DNA of 64,000 nt from Algoriphagus lacus (GTDB lineage Bacteria; Bacteroidota; Bacteroidia; Cytophagales; Cyclobacteriaceae), in the NCBI RefSeq assembly GCF_003583985.1, contig NZ_QXML01000010.1:80292-144291 (forward strand), read 5' to 3'. Shown one piece after another: positions 1 to 7,920 of this stretch (positions are counted from its first letter, which is position 1; the number at the start of each line of letters is the position of its first letter). Below the pieces are notes generated by a model. The model worked only from the letters and a program-made list of their open reading frames with translations, had not been told where the DNA came from and did no database searches. Made by a program: the position numbers and the translations under genes.

Positions 1-1142
1 AGTATCAGGCTTTTCTCAAAGACATCGCTTCAGATTTTGATTATGCACCTACATTTCGAATAGCAGAGACTCCTTTTTTTATTCCTAAAAATCTTCAAAA
101 CCAGATTTTTGAGGGATGCAATCAGGTAATCGATTTTATCAAAAGACCCGATTTCAAACAGCTGACTCAGCGGTCGATTGAACTGAATACGGCAGTTCCC
201 AATGAGGATGCTCATACTCAGTTTTTGGCGATTGATTTTGGGATTTGTGAGGAAAACGGCCACATCACCCCAAAGCTGATCGAGGTTCAGGGGTTTCCTT
301 CCATTTTCAATTTTCAATTTAATCTGTATCGAAAAATTCAAAAGATCTATCCGTTTCTTAAGGAAATGTCTCCTTATCCTGATGGGATTGATGAAGAGAT
401 TTACCTAAAAAAACTGAAGGAGGTTATTTTTGGAGACTTTTCTCCAAGCGAAGTAGTACTCCTTGAGATCGAACCGGAAAAGCAAAACACCAAGATTGAC
501 TTTTACTATGCAAGAAGAGATTTGGGCATACCTTTAGTCTGTGTTACCGAGGTAATTAAAGAGGGAAAGCAACTTTTTTACACCAATGAAGCAGGTGAAA
601 AAACCCGAATCCGAAGAATTTACAACCGGGTGATTTTCGATGAATTGGATTTAAGGAAAGACTTGAAGCTTCAATTTAGTTTCGAGGAGAAGTTGGATGT
701 GGAGTGGGCCGGCCATCCTAATTGGTACACCCGGATTTCCAAGTTTATTCTTCCTTACCTGAAAGGCCCCCATTTCATTGAAACAAAACTTCTCAGCGAA
801 CTGGAGTCAATTCCTGAGGATCTGGAGAATTATGTGCTCAAGCCGCTTTTTTCTTTTTCGGGGGCAGGTGTGATTTTCCATGTAAAAAAGGAAGATGTGG
901 AAGCGGTGAAGGATAAGGATCTGTATATTCTTCAGAAAAAAGTCCATTATGCTCCTGTGATTCAATCTCCCGATGGCAAAGTAAAAGTTGAGGTTCGAAT
1001 TCTTTGTTTATGGCCCGAAAAAGATGAAAGTCCAACGATTGTTGGAAACTTGGTTCGTCTGAGTAGGGGAGAAATGATCGGAGTTAAATTCAACAAAGAC
1101 AAAGATTGGGTAGGAGGTTCAATCGGTCTTTTTGAAAAGTAA
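1..1142 (+). CDS. Conserved hypothetical protein, probable ATP-grasp fold (5' end outside window)
   Basis: The reading frame is open from the first complete codon at position 3, so the gene starts upstream of the window; the first internal ATG is only at 225. About 379 residues are visible. No signal peptide or membrane segment is seen. The segment VLKPLFSFSGAGV, about 100 residues from the C-terminus, and the following KVEVRIL resemble the glycine-rich loop and the ligand strand of ATP-grasp enzymes, as does the overall pattern of a long N-terminal part followed by this C-terminal half. I do not recognise a specific family or substrate, and the ATP-grasp assignment is inference from fold-like motifs. 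It ends just before a bidirectional hairpin shared with pyrE, which converges on it. Confidence 0.6.
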   Translation, partial: YQAFLKDIASDFDYAPTFRIAETPFFIPKNLQNQIFEGCNQVIDFIKRPDFKQLTQRSIELNTAVPNEDAHTQFLAIDFGICEENGHITPKLIEVQGFPSIFNFQFNLYRKIQKIYPFLKEMSPYPDGIDEEIYLKKLKEVIFGDFSPSEVVLLEIEPEKQNTKIDFYYARRDLGIPLVCVTEVIKEGKQLFYTNEAGEKTRIRRIYNRVIFDELDLRKDLKLQFSFEEKLDVEWAGHPNWYTRISKFILPYLKGPHFIETKLLSELESIPEDLENYVLKPLFSFSGAGVIFHVKKEDVEAVKDKDLYILQKKVHYAPVIQSPDGKVKVEVRILCLWPEKDESPTIVGNLVRLSRGEMIGVKFNKDKDWVGGSIGLFEK

Positions 1143-1145
1143 AAA

Positions 1146-1170
1146 AGCCGGGAGACCCGGCTAAATTTTT
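1146..1170. terminator. Bidirectional intrinsic terminator
   Basis: A 7-bp G+C-rich stem, AGCCGGG / CCCGGCT, with a 3-base loop, lies between A-rich and T-rich flanks on both sides. It sits between the convergent hypothetical gene and pyrE and can serve both. Confidence 0.75.
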
Positions 1171-1171
1171 A

Positions 1172-1816
1172 TCACTGCTTCCAACTTCCGGGATCTTTTC
1201 GCCATTCGGCTAGGGATTCCAGAGTTTCTGAGGTGATGTAATTTCGCTCAACAGCCCTGGGAAGTAACGCATCGTAATGACTCAGGCAAACCAATTTTAC
1301 ACCCGCATCTGAGAAATTTTTGTTTGCCACATCAAAGCCATAACTGAAAATGGCTACCATACCCAATATTTCAAAGCCGGCGTTTTTCAAGTCTTCAGCA
1401 GCTTTAAGCGAGCTGCCGCCCGTTGATACCAAGTCTTCTACCACAACAACTTTCTGACCTGGAGTTACCTTTCCTTCAATCATATTCTCCATTCCGTGCC
1501 CCTTTGGTTTGGATCGGACATAGATAAAAGGCAATTCCAATTTGTCTGCAATCAAGGCCCCTTGGGGTATCCCTGCAGTAGCGACGCCAGCAATGGCTTC
1601 AGCCGTTGGGAAAAAATGACTGACACTTTTTACCAATTGATCGCGGATGAGATTTCGGACTTCTGGGTAAGAAAGCGAAAGTCTGTTGTCGCAATAAATT
1701 GGTGATTTCCAGCCAGATGCCCAAGTAAATGGTTTTTCAGGTTGAAGACGAATAGCCTGGATTTCCAGGAGTTTGTCGGCTACTTCGGCCGCAATGCTTG
1801 GGTCTAAAATTTCCAT
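1172..1816 (-). CDS. pyrE: Orotate phosphoribosyltransferase
   Basis: PyrE transfers phosphoribose from PRPP to orotate to give OMP, the fifth step of de novo pyrimidine synthesis; it is a cytoplasmic dimer. The 214-residue product has the PRPP-binding motif VVVVEDLVSTGG at about residues 123-134, the flexible loop RSKPKGHG at about 101-108, and the N-terminal GxxSPIYCDNR segment typical of PyrE. I chose the ATG at 1816 because it gives the usual family length and follows a -7 box closely; upstream in-frame starts at 1876 and 1891 would add a non-conserved N-terminus. It is divergent from a Nudix gene. Confidence 0.95.
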   Translation of the reverse strand: MEILDPSIAAEVADKLLEIQAIRLQPEKPFTWASGWKSPIYCDNRLSLSYPEVRNLIRDQLVKSVSHFFPTAEAIAGVATAGIPQGALIADKLELPFIYVRSKPKGHGMENMIEGKVTPGQKVVVVEDLVSTGGSSLKAAEDLKNAGFEILGMVAIFSYGFDVANKNFSDAGVKLVCLSHYDALLPRAVERNYITSETLESLAEWRKDPGSWKQ

Positions 1817-1821
1817 GGTTT

Positions 1822-1829
1822 CAAAAATA
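1822..1829 (-). promoter_or_regulatory. Candidate Bacteroidota -7 promoter element for pyrE
   Basis: Read on the minus strand this is TATTTTTG, an exact match to TAnnTTTG, five bases upstream of the chosen pyrE ATG. No clear TTTG -33 element is seen at the usual spacing. If the box is used, the pyrE transcript would have almost no leader. Confidence 0.4.
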
Positions 1830-1911
1830 ATGGATATTGCTGCGGGAAGATTGTACTGGCTGAATTTTTTATGCATTTTTGACCACACCACCTGTTTTAT
1901 CGGAGTTGATC

Positions 1912-2589
1912 ATGAAAATCTTTGTGAATGATAAACCTGTCGAACTGATCAGTTATGAGGAGCTCGATCCGGCTAAGTCTTACGATTTCATTTATTCCAA
2001 TCTGGAAGAGTTGCCTTCCGACATGCTCTGGGAAGAGGATATCCTGTTTCATGAACCCAGTCATGACCTGATTATTCGGTTGTTGTATTTGCTCCGAACT
2101 CGCAAGATGAAGGAGTTGGATTCGGTAACCTTGGTGACCAAAGACAAGAAAGCCCTTAAAGAATTCATCAAAAGTAGGTTTTCGATCATCAAAGCGGCTG
2201 GAGGGATTGTGTCCAAAAAAGATAAGGTCTTGATGATTTTCAGATTGGGGAAATGGGATTTTCCAAAAGGTAAATTTGACAAAGGTGAAACTCCGGAAAA
2301 CTGTGCAAAGCGGGAAGTGGAAGAAGAATGCAATGTAAAAGTCAAACTAGGACCTCACATTTGTAACACTTGGCATACGTACACCCAAAACCGGAAAAGT
2401 ATCCTGAAGAAGACCTATTGGTATGCTATGGACTGTATCAATGACGCCGGAATGAAACCTCAGGCAGAGGAAGGGATTGAGGAAATTCTTTGGCTTTCTG
2501 AAACTGATGCCAAGACAGCATTAATCAACTCTTATCCTTCGATGAGGTATCTTTTCAAGCATTACCTCAAGAACCACATCAAGAATTAA
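1912..2589 (+). CDS. Nudix hydrolase with N-terminal extension
   Basis: This 225-residue cytoplasmic protein has a Nudix domain from about residue 95, with the Nudix box spanning about 120-142: the G, x5, E, x7, REVEEE pattern is intact, but the usual EExG glycine is replaced by asparagine. Nudix enzymes hydrolyse nucleoside diphosphates linked to another group; the substrate here cannot be told. The first 90 residues are an alpha/beta extension that I do not recognise beyond similar Bacteroidota proteins next to pyrE. The ATG at 1912 was preferred over an in-frame upstream start at 1879, which lies in the divergent pyrE promoter region. Its stop overlaps the convergent coaD stop by four bases. 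Confidence 0.85.
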   Translation: MKIFVNDKPVELISYEELDPAKSYDFIYSNLEELPSDMLWEEDILFHEPSHDLIIRLLYLLRTRKMKELDSVTLVTKDKKALKEFIKSRFSIIKAAGGIVSKKDKVLMIFRLGKWDFPKGKFDKGETPENCAKREVEEECNVKVKLGPHICNTWHTYTQNRKSILKKTYWYAMDCINDAGMKPQAEEGIEEILWLSETDAKTALINSYPSMRYLFKHYLKNHIKN

Positions 2590-3041
2590 AGGGAATAAGG
2601 CAGGAAGTCAGAAACATCTGCACCGAATCTGTGAACCTCACGGATTATTGTCGAACTGATTTGGGCAAACTGAGGAGAAGTGATCAGGAAGACAGTTTCA
2701 AGGTCATCATTTAGATAACGGTTCATTTGGCTTATTGAATTTTCATATTCAAAATCTGTGGTGTTTCGAAGCCCTCGGATAAGGTAGTTTGCTTCGTATT
2801 TTTTAGCCAATGTTGAAGTGAGTTCATTATATACCACCACCTTGACCCGATCTTGATTAATATAAACGCTCTCAATTTTTGAGACCATCCAGTCGATATC
2901 AAAATACCGGTTCTTTTTACTCGAATTATAACCTATACCAATGATTACCTCATCAAATAGATTTAGGCCTCGCATTACAATGTCATGATGCCCCAGGGTG
3001 TAGGGATCAAATGAACCTGGAAAAATTGCGATTTTTTTCAT
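2586..3041 (-). CDS. coaD: Phosphopantetheine adenylyltransferase
   Basis: CoaD adenylates 4'-phosphopantetheine to dephospho-CoA, the penultimate step of coenzyme A synthesis. The 151-residue product begins KKIAIFPGSFDPYTLGHHD, with the nucleotidyltransferase TxGH motif at residues 15-18, and ends with the conserved ISSTIIREVHRFGADVSDFLP block, whose first part carries the ISST nucleotide-binding motif. The ATG at 3041 starts four bases after the stop of the DUF3822 gene, so the two are almost certainly co-transcribed. In many Bacteroidota an rsmD-type methyltransferase sits between these two genes; it is absent here. Confidence 0.95.
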   Translation of the reverse strand: MKKIAIFPGSFDPYTLGHHDIVMRGLNLFDEVIIGIGYNSSKKNRYFDIDWMVSKIESVYINQDRVKVVVYNELTSTLAKKYEANYLIRGLRNTTDFEYENSISQMNRYLNDDLETVFLITSPQFAQISSTIIREVHRFGADVSDFLPYSL

Positions 3042-3045
3042 TTCC

Positions 3046-3864
3046 TTATTCGTATTGCCAAAAAGCCTCAAGCACATTTTCAGACTTCAGGTGCTTGAAT
3101 CCATGCGTATAATTCTGGTTGGCATGAGGGTTTACCAATCTGAAGTTCTGGAAATAATCTTTCCCCCAATCCTCTGTAATTCCGCTTTTCTCAGTGGCAC
3201 CAAACACGCTGATTCGGACATGGTTCCGTTCGTATTTCAACTGATCCATCGTAATCAATGCATATTTCAAAAGGTCTTCTTTACCTGCTATTTCAAAAAT
3301 ATTAAATATGCTCAGATCCTGGTCTGTGAAAGCTGCAATGTAAATGTGGCTTTTGAAATAGTTAATGAGGATTTCCTGACCTATCAAATTAAATCGCTCC
3401 TTGAACAAATAAGACAAGAAGGAACAGCTTCCATGGTGAAGGCTTACCTCAGAATACCTGGCGTCCAAGGTTTTCTTTAGTTTCTGTCCTATGTAGGATA
3501 CCACCTGAAGATTGTTGCTGTCCAGTCCGGAAGCAAAGCAAACCACATCTTCAGCTAATTCCTGGGCAAAATGCAGGTATTCCTTTTCCTTCCCAGGCTG
3601 AAAAAGTGCACCAGGAACTAGGCTAAATCCCTTTTGATGGAAGTAAACTTTTACAGGCACATCATTTCTAAGCAGTGGATCAGTACCTAGGAGCCATTCC
3701 AGTTTTTCCCAGCTAAAATCCTGGTAGTGATGAATACCGATATTTGCCTGATTTTGGTCTTTGGCAAATACAAAAAAGGAGTGGGGGTAAAGAAAAAGTG
3801 ATAAGCTCGCTGTGTCTTCCACATCAAACTTATCACTTTTATAGACCTTAAGGTTGTTTTCCAA
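3046..3864 (-). CDS. DUF3822 family protein
   Basis: This is a 272-residue soluble protein with no signal peptide. Sequence style, length and position directly upstream of coaD match the Bacteroidota-specific DUF3822 family, which has an actin/ASKHA-like look but no established function. The start is TTG at 3864: the upstream gene's stop codon lies in the same frame 12 bases before it, and no ATG occurs until deep inside the protein. It forms an operon with the membrane-anchored gene upstream and coaD downstream. The family call rests on recognition, not on a named catalytic motif. Confidence 0.75.
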   Translation of the reverse strand: MENNLKVYKSDKFDVEDTASLSLFLYPHSFFVFAKDQNQANIGIHHYQDFSWEKLEWLLGTDPLLRNDVPVKVYFHQKGFSLVPGALFQPGKEKEYLHFAQELAEDVVCFASGLDSNNLQVVSYIGQKLKKTLDARYSEVSLHHGSCSFLSYLFKERFNLIGQEILINYFKSHIYIAAFTDQDLSIFNIFEIAGKEDLLKYALITMDQLKYERNHVRISVFGATEKSGITEDWGKDYFQNFRLVNPHANQNYTHGFKHLKSENVLEAFWQYE

Positions 3865-3876
3865 AATCCAAAGGGA

Positions 3877-4461
3877 TTATTTCCAGTTACCTTCGGTAGA
3901 GGCGTCAGTTCTTGAGCCTACTCTCAATGCTTTTTCGTTGTTATTTGCTCTTCTGTCAGGATTGATTGGAGATGGGTCTCTAATCTCGAATACACTTACC
4001 ATGTATCCACCTGTCTTTTCGATTTTGTCTGCGAAGAATTCAAACTGCTTTCCTCCTGAACCTGGAACAACTGGCAATAGATCAAGATTGAAGTCAGGGA
4101 ATTTTTTGGTGCTAAACAAAGAGTCCATCACAGTTACAGAACCCAAGGTGTCAAATGTTACTTTGATTTCTTCAGCTCCGTAGTCCAATAGCTTAGTGGT
4201 TTCGGTTCTTTGAACCAACCAAATTTGTCCAGTCTGGATAAATGTCTTCAACGAATCCCAAGTGCTGGCATACTTTCCATTTGCAGCCTGATATGCAAGC
4301 TGAGCATCACGAAGCATTTCGAGTTTTTCGATAGTAGCTGCTTCCATTAATGCAATTCTTTTTTCTTCTTCCACTACGTCATCCACACCCTTCCAAAGGA
4401 GGTATCCCAGAAACGCAGCAACTGCAAAGAAAACAAAGGAGAGAACTTTTGTAAGATTCAT
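3877..4461 (-). CDS. Membrane-anchored hypothetical protein
   Basis: The product has 194 residues: an N-terminal hydrophobic helix at about residues 5-24 (LSFVFFAVAAFLGYLLW), then an acidic, likely coiled segment (residues 27-55) and a soluble domain facing the periplasm. The helix followed by EKLEMLRDAQLAYQAANGKY superficially resembles the long N-terminal helix of type IV pilin-like proteins, but there is no prepilin peptidase site. Homologues of this kind appear as uncharacterised proteins in Cytophagales. It is the first gene of a probable operon with DUF3822 and coaD. No function is assigned. Confidence 0.7.
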   Translation of the reverse strand: MNLTKVLSFVFFAVAAFLGYLLWKGVDDVVEEEKRIALMEAATIEKLEMLRDAQLAYQAANGKYASTWDSLKTFIQTGQIWLVQRTETTKLLDYGAEEIKVTFDTLGSVTVMDSLFSTKKFPDFNLDLLPVVPGSGGKQFEFFADKIEKTGGYMVSVFEIRDPSPINPDRRANNNEKALRVGSRTDASTEGNWK

Positions 4462-4511
4462 TTTGATAGAGATTTAGAAATCTGGTTAAGGTTGAAGGTT
4501 TTTAAAACGTG

Positions 4512-5021
4512 CTATTTTATAGAATTATTTCCAAAATTAAAATATCCTTTCCACAAAGCCAGCTCAGAAAGGGAATTAATTCCCCAAAAGACTTGATGAA
4601 TTGACTCATTTGGGATCTGGGTTAGATCATTTATGCCAATCCAGGCTATTTCTTCGAGAATTTGGTTTTCACCGGAAAGTTCGGGGTCTTTTCCCAAAGA
4701 TACATTGCCGCCCGTCCTTTTTACCAGAAAAAAATGTTCCATGGCATGGAGTGGTGGCTTCAGGAATTCGTGAACAAACAGGTATTTTTCAATTTTTACC
4801 TCCAATCCTGTTTCCTCAAGGAATTCCCGTTCCAGGTTTTCCGATGCAGAACTCCCAAAGTTCATTCCCCCTCCAGGTACCGACCATAGGATTCGGCCAT
4901 TTCCCATTCGATGCTTGACCATCAGCAGTCGATCCTCCTCGATCAGGATTCCATTCACCCTCATTCGGAGCTGGTGTCCAAATTTTGCTTCGATTTCTTT
5001 GCTGATGTTGTCTTTTGGCAT
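4512..5021 (-). CDS. Nudix hydrolase
   Basis: This is a 169-residue cytoplasmic Nudix protein. The Nudix box runs at about residues 50-72, with GGGMNFGSSASENLEREFLE followed by ETGLEV, matching G x5 E x7 REUxEExGU in all key positions. This architecture (short N-terminus, Nudix fold, C-terminal helix) is that of general nucleotide-diphosphate hydrolases; the substrate cannot be told. The start codon at 5021 faces the start of the divergent helicase gene with only 14 bases between them, so any promoter must lie inside the neighbouring coding sequence or overlap both starts. Confidence 0.88.
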   Translation of the reverse strand: MPKDNISKEIEAKFGHQLRMRVNGILIEEDRLLMVKHRMGNGRILWSVPGGGMNFGSSASENLEREFLEETGLEVKIEKYLFVHEFLKPPLHAMEHFFLVKRTGGNVSLGKDPELSGENQILEEIAWIGINDLTQIPNESIHQVFWGINSLSELALWKGYFNFGNNSIK

Positions 5022-5035
5022 TTACATTCGTCTCT

Positions 5036-6484
5036 ATGGGTAAAGATAATCAGGGCGCACTAAAGCCCTCGGACCTGATCGCTAAATATTTTCCTTTTGT
5101 ACCGACTTCTGGGCAGGCGGCTTTTTTCCGAAAAATGGATGCGTTTCTCCTGAAAAAACCGGAGGAAAAGCCGGTCTTCGTTTTGAAAGGGTATGCAGGT
5201 ACCGGTAAAACCTCGGTGATCTCTGCCTTGGTCAAAGTTTTGCCCCGAATGGAAATGAGGTCCCTTTTACTCGCCCCAACCGGAAGGGCTGCTAAGGTAA
5301 TGAGTAATTACTCCGGAAGGGGGGCTTACACCATTCATAAAATCATCTACAAACCCAAAGGCGATCCGGGTACGATGGGCGGAGGGTTTATTCTTCAAAA
5401 AAACTATTACAAAGACACCGTATTTATTGTGGACGAATCTTCCATGTTGGCTGACGATGGTGGGATGTCCGGAAATCTACTTTGGGATTTGATCCAGTTT
5501 GTCTTCTCTGGAAAAGATAACAGGTTGTTGTTTATAGGTGATACCGCCCAGCTTCCACCCGTCGGAAGCGAGTACAGTCCTGCGTTGGATGCCGGGTATT
5601 TGTTGAGACACTACCGATTGGAAGCAGAACAGATAGAGTTGACTGAGGTAATGAGACAAAAATTGGAATCCGGGATATTGTTTAATGCGACCGGCTTGCG
5701 AGATCAGCTGTTAATTCAGGATCCCAAAGTCCAAATTCAAACCAGTGCCTTCCGGGATATTTTTAAAATGACCTCGGAAAAACTTGAAGACGGTTTGCGC
5801 TATGCCTATGATAAGTATGGAACGGAAAATACCACCATCGTTACCCGCTCCAATAAATCAGCCGTCCAATACAATCTCTACATCCGCCGGGTGATTCATT
5901 TTTACGAAGATGAAATATGTTCTGGAGACTTGCTGATGATTGTGAAAAACAACTACACTTACATGTCGGAGTCGGATAAAGTCAATTTTTTGGCCAATGG
6001 AGATATGGCTGAAGTCATGAAGATCCGAAACTTTGAAGAAATGTATGGATTGCGGTTTGCTACCTTGGAGCTGAGACTTTTGGATTATCCAGAAGAACCT
6101 TTTTTTGAAGCCAAGGTGATTTTAGACACGCTATACTCAGCTTCCCCATCTCTGACCCGAGAGCAATACAGAAGTCTTTACGATCAAGTTTCGCAGGATT
6201 ATGCAGACGTTGCCAATAAAACCGAGCGAATGGAGCTCATCCGAAAAGATCCGTACCTCAACGCTTTGCAAGTCAAGTTTGCCTATGCCCTGACTTGCCA
6301 TAAAGCCCAAGGTGGACAGTGGAAAGCCGTTTTTGTTGATCAGGGATACCTCAATGAGGAACAAGTGGATCGGGATTTTGTACGCTGGCTTTATACGGCC
6401 ATTACCCGGGCTACCGAGGAGCTTTTTTTGGTGAATTTTTCTCCCAGCTTTTTTGTCAAACCGGTGGATTCTCCGGTAGATTGA
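5036..6484 (+). CDS. RecD-like ATP-dependent DNA helicase (SF1B)
   Basis: This is a 482-residue superfamily 1 helicase related to RecD/RecD2 and Pif1-like enzymes, which unwind DNA 5' to 3' in repair or recombination. Visible motifs in order are Walker A GYAGTGKTS (about 52-60), Walker B VDESSML, motif III GDTAQLPPVGS, motif IV LTEVMRQ, motif V ALTCHKAQGGQW and motif VI YTAITRATEELFLV near the C-terminus. It lacks the long N-terminal domain of full RecD2, a short form common in Bacteroidota. The ATG at 5036 was preferred over an in-frame TTG at 5015 inside the divergent Nudix start. Confidence 0.9.
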   Translation: MGKDNQGALKPSDLIAKYFPFVPTSGQAAFFRKMDAFLLKKPEEKPVFVLKGYAGTGKTSVISALVKVLPRMEMRSLLLAPTGRAAKVMSNYSGRGAYTIHKIIYKPKGDPGTMGGGFILQKNYYKDTVFIVDESSMLADDGGMSGNLLWDLIQFVFSGKDNRLLFIGDTAQLPPVGSEYSPALDAGYLLRHYRLEAEQIELTEVMRQKLESGILFNATGLRDQLLIQDPKVQIQTSAFRDIFKMTSEKLEDGLRYAYDKYGTENTTIVTRSNKSAVQYNLYIRRVIHFYEDEICSGDLLMIVKNNYTYMSESDKVNFLANGDMAEVMKIRNFEEMYGLRFATLELRLLDYPEEPFFEAKVILDTLYSASPSLTREQYRSLYDQVSQDYADVANKTERMELIRKDPYLNALQVKFAYALTCHKAQGGQWKAVFVDQGYLNEEQVDRDFVRWLYTAITRATEELFLVNFSPSFFVKPVDSPVD

Positions 6485-6527
6485 AAATCTGTCTGATTTA
6501 TTCACACTTTTTAACCGATCTCTGCAT

Positions 6528-6535
6528 TATTTTTG
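6528..6535 (+). promoter_or_regulatory. Candidate -7 promoter element for the DUF1573 gene
   Basis: TATTTTTG, a perfect TAnnTTTG match, lies 95 bases before the DUF1573 start, with a T-rich stretch at roughly -33 spacing. It implies a leader of about 85 bases. Confidence 0.4.
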
Positions 6536-6630
6536 GTCTGTAATTTTCAATTTTGGAATGAAAATCCGACTCATTCTGTTGTTCTGATGCGGTATTAAAA
6601 TTAGAGTATTGATAACCAACTTATATAACC

Positions 6631-7029
6631 ATGAAAAAACTAGGAGTTCTATTTAGTCTGTTTGCATTTGTATTGGTATTCCAGGCCAGTGCCCAGGATC
6701 AGGGATCCGGAGCGGTCATAACGTTCAAGGAAAAATCAGTTGATTTTGGAGATATTGTTCAGGGCGCAAAAGTTGAGCATACTTTTACGTTGACTAACAC
6801 AGGTTCGGCTCCATTGGTAATCTCCAACGTGGCAGCTACCTGTGGATGTACTGTTCCAAGCTGGCCTAAAGAGCCCGTAGCTCCAGGAAAATCTGCTGAA
6901 ATCAAGGTTTCCTTTAATTCCGCCGGAAAAATGGGTAAGCAGAATTCTGTGGTGAGAATTTATTCCAATGCTTTGGAGCCAATTGAGAAGGTTTCGTTGA
7001 TCTCAAATGTTCTTCCAAAAACAAATTAA
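6631..7029 (+). CDS. Secreted DUF1573 domain protein
   Basis: The product has 132 residues with a signal peptide (KKLGVLFSLFAFVLVFQASAQ) and one DUF1573 immunoglobulin-like domain, recognised by FGDIVQGAKVEHTFTLTNTG and the cysteine pair ATCGCTVPSWP. Such proteins are abundant secreted or periplasmic Bacteroidota proteins with an ASPM-SPD-2-Hydin-like beta fold; their function is not established. It stands alone, with its own candidate promoter upstream and a strong intrinsic terminator immediately downstream. Confidence 0.88.
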   Translation: MKKLGVLFSLFAFVLVFQASAQDQGSGAVITFKEKSVDFGDIVQGAKVEHTFTLTNTGSAPLVISNVAATCGCTVPSWPKEPVAPGKSAEIKVSFNSAGKMGKQNSVVRIYSNALEPIEKVSLISNVLPKTN

Positions 7030-7051
7030 CCCACGATAGTTTCAAACTTCT

Positions 7052-7083
7052 AAAGCCTGTCCTATTTTTGACAGGCTTTTTTC
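7052..7083 (+). terminator. Intrinsic terminator after the DUF1573 gene
   Basis: Stem AAAGCCTGTC / GACAGGCTTT with an 8-base loop, followed by a T tract. The loop and start of the second arm carry a TATTTTTG promoter-like box for the next gene. Confidence 0.85.
7063..7070 (+). promoter_or_regulatory. Candidate -7 promoter element for the TerC-like gene
   Basis: TATTTTTG, an exact TAnnTTTG match, lies in the loop and first base of the second arm of the preceding terminator, 39 bases before the TerC-like start. TTTC occurs near the expected -33 position. Confidence 0.4.
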
Positions 7084-7109
7084 TTTATTTAAACCCAAGC
7101 CGAACTCAA

Positions 7110-7868
7110 ATGGAAATATTTCTTCAGACAGACACCTGGATCGCTTTATTGACTCTTACCTTCTTGGAGATTGTCCTTGGGGTGGATAACATCATTTTTA
7201 TTTCGATTGTGTCCAACAAGCTTCCTGAGGAAATGCGACCTAAGGCAAGAATGCTTGGGTTGAGCTTGGCACTAATATTCCGAATTGGGCTTCTTTTGGG
7301 GATTTCTTACATCATCAAATTCAAAGAACCTTTGATTACGCTCTTCGAACATGGGTTTAGCGGCAGGGATTTGATTTTGGGAGCGGGGGGACTTTTCCTG
7401 CTGTATAAATCAACGTTGGAGATTCACCACAAAATGGAAGGGGAACCTGAGGAAATTAAAGCTCAGGCAGCAAAAAGCTTTGGAAGTGTGATCGCTCAGA
7501 TCGTTTTCCTGGATATTATTTTTTCATTTGACAGTATTTTGACCGCAGTTGGATTGGTAGATCACGTGAGCATCATGATTATTGCGGTAGTTATTTCATT
7601 GATAATCATGATGACATTTGCAGGCAGAATCAGCAATTTCATCAATAGCCATCCTACATTACAAATCCTGGCGCTTTCATTTCTGATTTTGATTGGATTC
7701 ATGCTTCTGCTTGAAGGATTCCATTTTGAAGTTCCAAAAGGATACATCTACTTTGCAGTGTTCTTCTCCTTGGGTGTGGAGGTTATCAATCTTCGAATGA
7801 AGAAGAAAACCCATTCAAAACCAGTAGAGCTGAAGCCTAGGATAAAGGAAGACGACGGAATAGACTGA
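7110..7868 (+). CDS. TerC family integral membrane protein
   Basis: This 252-residue inner-membrane protein has about seven hydrophobic helices. The TerC/LysE-superfamily signature LEIVLGVDNIIFISIVSNKLP occurs at about residues 14-34, and a second acidic repeat, FLDIIFSFDSILTAVG, at about 134-149; the acidic residues in these repeats are thought to bind metal ions. Members export manganese or act in metal loading of exported enzymes, or take part in tellurite resistance; the substrate here is unknown. The ATG at 7110 was chosen because an earlier in-frame TTG at 7068 falls within the terminator of the preceding gene. It is followed by its own terminator. Confidence 0.9.
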   Translation: MEIFLQTDTWIALLTLTFLEIVLGVDNIIFISIVSNKLPEEMRPKARMLGLSLALIFRIGLLLGISYIIKFKEPLITLFEHGFSGRDLILGAGGLFLLYKSTLEIHHKMEGEPEEIKAQAAKSFGSVIAQIVFLDIIFSFDSILTAVGLVDHVSIMIIAVVISLIIMMTFAGRISNFINSHPTLQILALSFLILIGFMLLLEGFHFEVPKGYIYFAVFFSLGVEVINLRMKKKTHSKPVELKPRIKEDDGID

Positions 7869-7875
7869 TACTTGG

Positions 7876-7903
7876 AACCCCGGAATGTATTCTGGGGTTT
7901 TTT
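7876..7903 (+). terminator. Intrinsic terminator after the TerC-like gene
   Basis: Stem AACCCCGGAA / TTCTGGGGTT (one G-T pair), 4-base loop, followed by a run of T. Confidence 0.85.
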
Positions 7904-7920
7904 CATAGATTTTAACTGAT

